A DNA stretch of 64,000 nucleotides from Photobacterium profundum SS9 (GTDB taxonomy: Bacteria; Pseudomonadota; Gammaproteobacteria; Enterobacterales; Vibrionaceae), in contig NC_006370.1 in NCBI RefSeq assembly GCF_000196255.1, positions 2,555,411 to 2,619,410 on the forward strand, written 5' to 3'. Below are positions 57,764 to 64,000 of the stretch, piece by piece; the stretch's first letter is position 1; each line of letters begins with the position of its first letter. Both the position numbers and the translations under genes were made by a program. The notes beneath the pieces are model-generated. The model was not told where the DNA came from. It worked only from the letters and a program-made list of their open reading frames with translations, and did no database searches.

Positions 57764-58299
57764 ATATCGACCTTTACATCCTTATATTAGCCAATTCATA
57801 TTAATGCACCGCTTTGATTTGTAAAGGTGTTATCGTTAGATATATACCTTATGTCACCTCGCGATATGTGCCTCACGGATTAAGCGAAAAATAAAAACAG
57901 CAAACGAATAAAGCTTGCTTAAGATTAGGCGTTAAATCATATTCGATGAAGGGTGATGTTTACTATGCCATAACAAACAGTGTACGTTTATACCCAAGTT
58001 ACCTCAAGATGCTCGTTTCAGCGAGAATTTGTTGTGCTCTAGGCAAGGCACTTATTTATAGACCTAGTCGTTCTACGTTGAAAATAAGTAACACCGCATT
58101 GAGCCCAACAAAACTCGCCCTTCGGGAGTGATTCAGCGTATCTACTTCTGTGTCAAAGGTGTTTGAAAGGGAATGCCATTCCTACACACACTTTCCTTGA
58201 ATTAGATACGCTGAGATCACTCTGAATCCTGCATCTTGAGGTATCTTGGGTATAGCGTATTAAATCTAAAAAGTGTTCTTGTAGTGTGGAGTAAGTCGA
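57764..58299. other. Intergenic region with a full family A element
   Basis: Apart from the repeat at 57989-58254 there is no gene. Open frames inside the repeat occur in every copy and are not coding. Confidence 0.5.
57989..58254. repeat. Miniature inverted-repeat element, family A, copy 4
   Basis: Full-length 262-bp copy with flanking TA, inverted relative to the other three full copies. It ends about 45 bases before the patatin-like gene. Confidence 0.88.
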
Positions 58300-59406
58300 T
58301 TGAATCAGCATTTTTTAGATGGGAACAACTTTTCACTTATTGTTCAAGGCGGAGGTCAAAGAGGGATCTTTGCATCGGGTGTATTAGATAAATTTCTAGA
58401 GCGTAACTTCGACCCTTTTTCACTCTATATTGGTACATCAGCAGGGGCACTTAACGTCGCGACGTATGTTGCTCGTCAGCAAGGCCTAGGCTTTAATTTT
58501 GTACTGAATTACACCACGCACGATCGCTTCTTTAATCTCAATAAATTCATCAGAAAAAAGCAACCGATGGATTTAGATTGGGCATTAAAAATGGTGCTGC
58601 AAGATGGCGCTATCCCTCTTGATTTCAATACTGCCACCAATGTACTGCGAAATGGTAAACATGCGCTGGCTTGTGTCACCAATAAATCTGACTTACAAGA
58701 TTACTACTACCCTATATTTACTGACCAATGGCTCGACACACTCAAAGCAACGTGTGGTATTCCGATGCTGTATTACAACGATATCACCTTTGATAATCAA
58801 CAATGGATAGATGGCAGTGTTTCAGCGGCAATTCCGGTGCACGAATCACATCGAAGAGGGTTTAAAAACATCGTCGTAATACGCACCACTCCGATTATTA
58901 ATGGGATCGAGACTAATGAGGCAACTGATTTTTCCATTAACCAAGTTGAGAAAAAACGGAAAAATTTCGAAGTTAATATGGATCATTACCTAAAACGTAT
59001 TGGAATATTTAAAGAGAAGCACCATCTCATTCATTTTCACCAAAAACTCTCTGATAAACTCAATGAGTTGAAGCAAAACCATGAACATACAAAGTATAAG
59101 CTTAATAACCAACGTTGGTTGATGGATGACGACCACTTATATCGTTTAGTCACTTTGCAAGCCAAAGTCTCTCAATTTGGTATGAGCTCTGAAATGCTCG
59201 ATATTATAATCGCACATTATAAGAATCATAATGCTGTCGAAGACTTTCTAACCAATCCCCCAGATGACGTTAATTTAATTCAAATAGCACCAGATAGATC
59301 ACTAAGCAGTCGTCCTTTGTTAAGTAAAAAAGATCATTTACTGGAAGATTATGAACACGGGCAAATGGTAGGCGAACGCTTTTTACAATCGGTAGGCTAT
59401 ATTTAA
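58300..59406 (+). CDS. Patatin-like phospholipase (YjjU/RssA type)
   Basis: 368 residues. Patatin oxyanion motif SLIVQGGGQRGIFASGVLD, nucleophile elbow GTSAGAL (Ser near residue 50), and the catalytic Asp in DGSVSAAIPV. It belongs to the bacterial YjjU-like group, larger than RssA. The frame starts at a TTG at 58300 with GGAG about ten bases before; no in-frame ATG lies before the oxyanion motif, so a TTG start is likely. No signal peptide. A lipid hydrolase of unknown substrate. Confidence 0.85.
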   Translation: MNQHFLDGNNFSLIVQGGGQRGIFASGVLDKFLERNFDPFSLYIGTSAGALNVATYVARQQGLGFNFVLNYTTHDRFFNLNKFIRKKQPMDLDWALKMVLQDGAIPLDFNTATNVLRNGKHALACVTNKSDLQDYYYPIFTDQWLDTLKATCGIPMLYYNDITFDNQQWIDGSVSAAIPVHESHRRGFKNIVVIRTTPIINGIETNEATDFSINQVEKKRKNFEVNMDHYLKRIGIFKEKHHLIHFHQKLSDKLNELKQNHEHTKYKLNNQRWLMDDDHLYRLVTLQAKVSQFGMSSEMLDIIIAHYKNHNAVEDFLTNPPDDVNLIQIAPDRSLSSRPLLSKKDHLLEDYEHGQMVGERFLQSVGYI

Positions 59407-59435
59407 ACCGAAAAAGGTTTGATACTGACCTAACT

Positions 59436-60022
59436 AAACAACCACCTACTAAAGTAGGTGGGTTAGTATTAAGGACTGAAAGTCCGGATACGGGTCAAAG
59501 ACCCGTTTTCGTTAGCCTTCTGTCCTGAAGTTATCTTCAGCCTTGGGCTCAAAGTGATGATCAAGGTATTCCTTTATCATTTCTTCCGTTAGGTCACCAG
59601 ATGTCACACAAAAGTAGCCTCTAGCCCAAAAATGACGTCCCCAGTATTTCTTCTTTAAATCAGGATAACTCTCGAACAACTTAGCCGATGTACGGCCTTT
59701 AATCCTTCGCATTATTTCGCTAGGTGCCATATTGGGTGGTGCAGAAACTAACAAGTGAACATGATCTTTACTGATTACCCCCTTCAAAATATCAATCTCA
59801 AAAGCATGACATGTTTGCCTGATTAGCTCTCGAGCTTTCAAGCCAACATCACCAGTCAAAACTTGATAACGATACTTCGTTACAAAAACGAAATGGTACT
59901 GAATTTTGAAGACTGTATGACTTCCATATCTATAATCCATAATCATGCTCCAACATCATCGATGACCGTAAAATATCATAGCTGAAGCTGACCGACTAAA
60001 GTCGGTGGTTTTAACCTTTTAG
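59436..60022. mobile_element. IS200-type insertion sequence
   Basis: The element consists of the tnpA gene and subterminal hairpins at both ends: CCACCTACT/AGTAGGTGG at 59442-59461 and ACCGACT/AGTCGGT at 59991-60007. Further hairpins (GGACTGAAAGTCC at 59472 and ACGGGTCAAAGACCCGT at 59490) follow tnpA. No TnpB gene is present. The exact ends are uncertain by about 15 bases, as IS200 elements make no target duplication. Confidence 0.8.
59512..59946 (-). CDS. tnpA: IS200-family transposase TnpA (HUH, Y1)
   Basis: 144 residues, full length for the family. N-terminal YRYGSHTVFKIQYHFVFVTKYR, HUH motif in ISKDHVHLLVSAPP, and RRIKGRTSAKLFESYP. The catalytic Tyr is probably in IKEYLDHH near residue 129. 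It cuts and joins single-stranded DNA at the hairpin ends. Intact, so the element may still move. Confidence 0.95.
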   Translation of the reverse strand: MIMDYRYGSHTVFKIQYHFVFVTKYRYQVLTGDVGLKARELIRQTCHAFEIDILKGVISKDHVHLLVSAPPNMAPSEIMRRIKGRTSAKLFESYPDLKKKYWGRHFWARGYFCVTSGDLTEEMIKEYLDHHFEPKAEDNFRTEG

Positions 60023-60100
60023 GTGACGAATAAAAAGGACCAGTCACTGCTAGTCCTAATACCATGTTCTTCTATTAGGAATAAGAAAACGGCTTTATAA

Positions 60101-60463
60101 TCAAAGCGTCTTTGATGTCGATATCTCTAATACAATGCATTCTTGTTCACAAAAAAATGGGCCATGCGCTTCACCCGGTAAACGGTTAGCGTAATGCCCT
60201 TGTTCAAGCCATGCCTTATTTGTTTGGTCATATAGCCGACCAGAAATAATAAAGATTTCTTCAGGGTATGGGTGTCGATCACTACCAAATGAGCTCGTAT
60301 CTGCCCCTGACTTAAATCGAGTTAAGCGGGTATATTCCCCTGTTGCATCATCTTTACTTAGCGTCACTTGTTCGATCATACCATTGGTTTGCTCGAGAGC
60401 TTGCCACCGATTTCGACTCGATTCTGATAGTACATTCCAATATTTCACTGCATGCTTAGACAC
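60101..60463 (-). CDS. Cupin-domain protein (ChrR-type fold)
   Basis: 120 residues forming a single cupin barrel. Motif region SDRHPYPEEIFIISGRLYDQTNKAWLEQGHYANRLPGEAHGPFFCEQECIVLEIS contains the usual metal-binding His and Glu set (HPYPEE and AHGPF). Similar domains occur in ChrR anti-sigma factors and in stand-alone quercetinase-like proteins. No DNA-binding or anti-sigma zinc domain here. It follows the glycerate kinase gene on the same strand. The role is unknown. Confidence 0.7.
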   Translation of the reverse strand: MSKHAVKYWNVLSESSRNRWQALEQTNGMIEQVTLSKDDATGEYTRLTRFKSGADTSSFGSDRHPYPEEIFIISGRLYDQTNKAWLEQGHYANRLPGEAHGPFFCEQECIVLEISTSKTL

Positions 60464-60562
60464 TGGATAGCCTCCTTGCTAATCAATCTTCACCCTTTGG
60501 CGGGTTTTACGTTTCGTTTTAAACAATAGCTCAAATAACACACCAAATGATAACCCATTAGC

Positions 60563-61870
60563 TTATTTTTTAGCAGGCATAATCAACAAAGCACGAAAGT
60601 CATTTACATTTGTGAGCGTTGGGCCCGTAATCACTAATGATTCCAGTGCCGAGAAAAAATGATAGCCATCGTTGTTATCAAGATAATGCTGCGGATTTAG
60701 CCCTAATTGCTGGCCACGAATAAAGCTATCAGGAGTAATACAAGCCCCTGCATTGTCTTCTACGCCATCAATACCATCGGTATCACCTGCTAGCGCATGT
60801 ATTTGAGGGTGCCCTTGCAGCTCATTATATAAGCTAAGTAAAAACTCACTATTACGCCCACCACGCCCCGTTCCTTTTACTGTTACAGTTGTTTCACCAC
60901 CAGATAATAATACACAAGGCGTTTTAAACGGCTGACCTTTCTCAGCTATTTGCTTCGCTATGGCGGCATGCACTTTTGCGACATCTCGTGCTTCACCTTC
61001 AATACAATCACTCAATATATAAGTAGGAATACCCTGCTGTACCGCTTTGTTCGCCGCCGCCTCTAACGCTGATTGCGGGGTAGCGATAATATGGATTTCA
61101 CTATTTGCTAAGCATGGGTCATTTGGCTTTATTGTTTCGGACTTCGGGTTATTCAACCATCGAAAAACAGCGGTAGGAATTTCAATGTCGTACCGTTCTA
61201 AAATTGCCAGTGCATCAAAACGGGTTGTTGAATCAGCAACCGTAGGACCAGATGCTATCACGCTAGTATCATCACCTGGCACATCTGAAATCGCTAATGA
61301 AATCAACTTTGCAGGGTGAACTGCTTTGGCTAATCGCCCGCCTTTAATGGCTGATAAATGCTTACGCACACAGTTCATTTCATCTATCGCAGCACCCGAC
61401 TTCAGTAACGCTTTATTAATCGTTTGTTTATCGCTTAAGGTCAGCCCTTCTGCAGGTAAACTCATTAATGCAGAGCCACCACCCGACATTAAACATATCA
61501 CGACGTCATCTTCGCAAAGTTCAGACACTAACGAGAGGATACGCTCACCAACCGCTTGCCCAGCGGCATCAGGAACCGGATGCGCCGCTTCGATAACCTC
61601 TATTTTTGACGACATAGAAGCTCTTTTTGATGAAACCGTATGACCATAACGCGTTACCACAACACCTTGTAACTCACCCTGCCAAACAGCTTCTAATTCT
61701 GCAGCCATAGATGCAGCCGCTTTTCCTGCACCAATCACGATGGCTTTACCTGTTTTGTCATCAGGTAAATACTTCGCAATATGCCCATAGGGTAAGGCTT
61801 CATCAATGGCGCATTCAAACAGTGATAATAAAAAGGCATTGCTATTAATGTTCTTATTGACGTAGCTCAT
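60563..61870 (-). CDS. Glycerate 2-kinase (GckA/MOFRL type)
   Basis: About 435 residues, class II glycerate kinase. N-terminal DUF4147 domain (VIGAGKAAASMAAELEAVW, LMSGGGSALMSLP, DVPGDDTSVIASGPTVAD) and C-terminal MOFRL domain (LLSGGETTVTVKGTGRGGRNSEF, AGDTDGIDGVEDNAGA). Converts D-glycerate to 2-phosphoglycerate, the last step of the glyoxylate to glycolysis route. The ATG at 61870 follows AGGAAGCCAATTT; the frame opens at 61918. It is downstream of glxR on the same strand, separated by 330 bases. Confidence 0.93.
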   Translation of the reverse strand: MSYVNKNINSNAFLLSLFECAIDEALPYGHIAKYLPDDKTGKAIVIGAGKAAASMAAELEAVWQGELQGVVVTRYGHTVSSKRASMSSKIEVIEAAHPVPDAAGQAVGERILSLVSELCEDDVVICLMSGGGSALMSLPAEGLTLSDKQTINKALLKSGAAIDEMNCVRKHLSAIKGGRLAKAVHPAKLISLAISDVPGDDTSVIASGPTVADSTTRFDALAILERYDIEIPTAVFRWLNNPKSETIKPNDPCLANSEIHIIATPQSALEAAANKAVQQGIPTYILSDCIEGEARDVAKVHAAIAKQIAEKGQPFKTPCVLLSGGETTVTVKGTGRGGRNSEFLLSLYNELQGHPQIHALAGDTDGIDGVEDNAGACITPDSFIRGQQLGLNPQHYLDNNDGYHFFSALESLVITGPTLTNVNDFRALLIMPAKK

Positions 61871-62200
61871 AAATTGGCTTCCTGCGCGGTCTATTAAACA
61901 AAAGTGATTAAAATTCAAATGATGTAAATAGTGATAATAAAAACAAAAAAGAAAGAGGAAAGGATCCCGAAGCTATACACAGATTGCCTGTCAGAGTTTG
62001 AACCTTCAAACCATGTGCTCTTAGTTACCTTGGTCTTGGTGTCTAAAAACATGGCTTGATAGCCCATAAATCCATGTTGCTTCAGGAACGCGTACTAAGG
62101 AGACGTAACATACGCGTTTTATTAATGTGTCTGCTTGAAGTTGTTAGCCAGCAAAGTATCGAAGACTAACCATCATCATAAGTTAATATAAATGAACGTT
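61871..62200. other. Gap between glycerate kinase and glxR
   Basis: 330 bases with no gene in either direction. On the plus strand ACGCGTA/TACGCGT (62089-62122) form a stem followed by TTTTATT, a terminator-like structure pointing away from the flanking genes' direction. Confidence 0.4.
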
Positions 62201-63088
62201 CTATTTACGTATTTCGTGATCAGCTAACTGCTCGATAGCACGGATCATGGCTGAGTGATCCCACCCTTCCCCACCCATAGCAACACATTGGTCGAATAAG
62301 CCTTGTGCCATTACCGTATTTGGCAAGCTCACTCCCAATGTTTTCGCACCACTGATAGCAAGATTAAGATCTTTCTGGTGCAACGCAATTTTAAAACCAG
62401 GGTCGAACGTACCTTTAATCATACGCTCACCATGCACATCTAGAATTTTCGAGTTAGCAAATCCGCCCATCAGAGCTTCACGTACGCGGGCTGGATCTGC
62501 CCCTGCTTTTGATGCAAAGACTAATGCCTCTGATACTGCTTCAATGTTTAACGCCACAATAATTTGGTTAGCCACTTTACAAATTTGCCCTGCACCGCTT
62601 TCACCGACTAGCGTGATATTTTTCCCCATCACTTCAAACAGCGGTTTGGCTTTTTCGAAGCTTGATTCCTCGCCACCCACCATAATGGTTAATGCCGCAT
62701 TGATTGCCCCCACTTCACCACCAGAAACAGGCGCATCTACATATTCCGCACCCGACTCTTTCACTCGTGCGGCAAATTGCTTCGTTTCAATCGGCGAAAT
62801 CGAACTCATATCAATAACAACTTTACCAGCCGTTAGCGCTTCTTCTACGCCATCTTTACCAAATAATACGGCTTCCACTTGAGGTGTATTCGGTAACATT
62901 AAAATAATGTAATCAGCTTGCTCTGTCGCCACTTTCGGCGTTGGAAATGCAATGCCACCAGCGGCAATCAAATCATTAGGAACGGGACTATAATGTTCAG
63001 AAAAAACTAACTGATGACCTGCTTTTTGCAAGTTCACTGCCATTGGTTTTCCCATAATCCCTGTACCAATAAATGCAATTGTACTCAT
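62201..63088 (-). CDS. glxR: Tartronate semialdehyde reductase
   Basis: 295 residues, beta-hydroxyacid dehydrogenase family. N-terminal Rossmann motif IAFIGTGIMGKPMAVNL, substrate motif DAPVSGGEVGA, catalytic Lys in GAGQICKVANQII, and the C-terminal KDLNLAISGAKTLGVSLP helix. Reduces tartronate semialdehyde to D-glycerate. AAGGAGAGACACA precedes the ATG. It starts 11 bases after the hyi gene ends. Confidence 0.95.
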   Translation of the reverse strand: MSTIAFIGTGIMGKPMAVNLQKAGHQLVFSEHYSPVPNDLIAAGGIAFPTPKVATEQADYIILMLPNTPQVEAVLFGKDGVEEALTAGKVVIDMSSISPIETKQFAARVKESGAEYVDAPVSGGEVGAINAALTIMVGGEESSFEKAKPLFEVMGKNITLVGESGAGQICKVANQIIVALNIEAVSEALVFASKAGADPARVREALMGGFANSKILDVHGERMIKGTFDPGFKIALHQKDLNLAISGAKTLGVSLPNTVMAQGLFDQCVAMGGEGWDHSAMIRAIEQLADHEIRK

Positions 63089-63099
63089 TGTGTCTCTCC

Positions 63100-63882
63100 T
63101 TAGATTTGATTGAATGCTTTAAGCCAGCCGATACCCGCTAACGTGGTGGTTTTAGGTTTATATTCGCAGCCAACCCAACCTTGATAACCAATATTATCGA
63201 GATGCTGTAAAATAAACGGGTAGTTAATTTCGCCAGTACCCGGTTCGTGTCGCCCAGGGTTATCAGCTAATTGAATGTGCTGAATGTGCTCAATATGCTG
63301 GCTTAACGTTGGGGCGAGATCACCCTCCATAATTTGCATATGGTAAATGTCATATTGGAAACGGAGGTTCTTACTGCCAACCTGCTCAATTATATCGAGG
63401 GCCTGACTCGTATTGGTCAGATAAAAACCCGGAATATCGCGGGTATTAATGGCTTCAATCACCAAACTGATTCCCGCTTTCTCTAATTCACTCGCGGCAA
63501 AACGAAGATTAGCCACAAACGTTTCTATTGCTTGTTCTTGGCTAACACCTGCCGGCACAATACCGGCTAAACAGTTCACTTGATTACAACCTAACGCCTT
63601 TGCATACGCGATGGCTTGCGGAACACCTAAACGAAATTCATCTGTACGAGTAGGATCAACCGCAATTCCGCGATCCCCCACTTCCCAATTACCAGCGGGT
63701 AAATTAAACAGCACTTGCTTCAAATTAAAATTATCTAACCGCTGTTTAATTTCTTCTGGCGTATTCGCATATGGAAATAAATATTCCACCCCTTGAAATC
63801 CGGCATCGGCAGCAATTTCAAAACGATCGAGAAAATCAAATTCTGTAAATAACATGGATAAATTGGCAGCAAACTTTGGCAT
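63100..63882 (-). CDS. hyi: Hydroxypyruvate isomerase
   Basis: About 260 residues, TIM-barrel sugar-isomerase-like protein. Typical blocks: MPKFAANLSMLFTEFDFLDRFEIAADAGFQGVEYLFPY, LVIEAINTRDIPGFYL (metal Glu), FQYDIYHMQIMEGD and GCEYKP. Interconverts hydroxypyruvate and tartronate semialdehyde. The ATG at 63882 follows AAGGGATCAACC; the frame opens at 63897. It lies between gcl and glxR. Confidence 0.95.
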   Translation of the reverse strand: MPKFAANLSMLFTEFDFLDRFEIAADAGFQGVEYLFPYANTPEEIKQRLDNFNLKQVLFNLPAGNWEVGDRGIAVDPTRTDEFRLGVPQAIAYAKALGCNQVNCLAGIVPAGVSQEQAIETFVANLRFAASELEKAGISLVIEAINTRDIPGFYLTNTSQALDIIEQVGSKNLRFQYDIYHMQIMEGDLAPTLSQHIEHIQHIQLADNPGRHEPGTGEINYPFILQHLDNIGYQGWVGCEYKPKTTTLAGIGWLKAFNQI

Positions 63883-63912
63883 GGTTGATCCCTTCATCTT
63901 ATATATACGAAC

Positions 63913-64000
63913 CTATTGGTTAAACGTAATCGCAGTCGGTGCATCAGCACTGCCTTCGGCTAACGGTTCAAATTCGTTAATACCGTTTATCTCGACGCCC
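63913..64000 (-). CDS. gcl: Glyoxylate carboligase, C-terminal end (partial)
   Basis: The last 28 codons before a TAG read GVEINGINEFEPLAEGSADA then PTAITFNQ. The pattern (I/L)D/NxINEFE-LAE-x-ADAPT matches the end of glyoxylate carboligase, and the position before hyi-glxR-glycerate kinase fits. The gene continues past the window edge. It condenses two glyoxylates to tartronate semialdehyde. Confidence 0.8.
   Translation of the reverse strand, partial: GVEINGINEFEPLAEGSADAPTAITFNQ

Noticed and set aside
57946..58131. Open frame inside the family A element
   Set aside because: The same frame recurs in every copy of the repeat with sequence decay; no ribosome-binding site.

Overview
The window looks like chromosomal DNA of a marine gammaproteobacterium of the family Vibrionaceae, most likely Photobacterium. 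The uvrY-uvrC-pgsA-tRNA(Gly/Cys/Leu) order is the classical enterobacterial/vibrio arrangement. The norspermidine genes (fused Dat-Ddc, carboxynorspermidine dehydrogenase and decarboxylase) are typical of vibrios. The DNA is AT-rich and carries many small palindromic-ended repeats. The genus is inferred from gene content and style, not from a database match.

Layout, left to right. Positions 1-8000: a response regulator with TPR repeats, a broken tRNA-Leu, a LysR regulator, and the divergent lactate genes lldP and dld. 8360-8890: a tRNA-Gly/Leu/Cys operon. 9370-14880: norspermidine biosynthesis, leftward. 16028-17050: an orphan PfoR-type EIIC membrane protein. 17060-17755: a second tRNA operon (Gly, Leu, Gly, Cys) plus a tRNA-Gly fragment. 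17930-21040: pgsA, uvrC, uvrY. 21988-25076: an ECF transporter (S, fused double ATPase, T). 25408-33398: a GntR regulator, xdhA, xdhB, xdhC, guanine deaminase and a small Cys-rich protein. 33596-36705: a decayed mercury-resistance locus next to a plasmid-type Rep_3 initiator. 36890-41974: a family-5 (peptide-type) ABC transporter. 42028-42448: a fossil copy of the puuD 3' end. 43220-45321: lamB-malM. 45476-45838: a secreted three-repeat protein. 45968-57763: a urate/allantoin degradation block with two NCS2 permeases, 8-oxoguanine deaminase and a TetR regulator. 58300-60463: a patatin-like protein, an IS200 element and a cupin. 60563-64000: glycerate kinase, tartronate semialdehyde reductase, hydroxypyruvate isomerase and the end of glyoxylate carboligase.

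Together these genes give a nearly complete route from guanine or hypoxanthine to central metabolism. GuaD and XdhABC produce urate; PuuD, HIU hydrolase and OHCU decarboxylase produce allantoin; PuuE, allantoicase and AllA produce glyoxylate; Gcl, Hyi, GlxR and glycerate kinase produce phosphoglycerate. The mercury/plasmid remnant, peptide transporter and maltoporin genes separate the xanthine half from the urate half.

The most distinctive structural features are: (i) repeated copies and broken copies of the pgsA-linked tRNA operon with gene blocks between them; (ii) a 262-bp miniature element with TA target duplication, four full copies, one of which splits merP with perfect frame restoration on removal; (iii) a fossil duplication of the puuD terminus; (iv) recurring TTGTATACAA palindromes near purine genes; (v) a small secreted protein made of three copies of an unfamiliar YEPxYVNY repeat. 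No CRISPR array, rRNA operon or prophage was seen, and I did not find a convincing wholly new multi-gene system.
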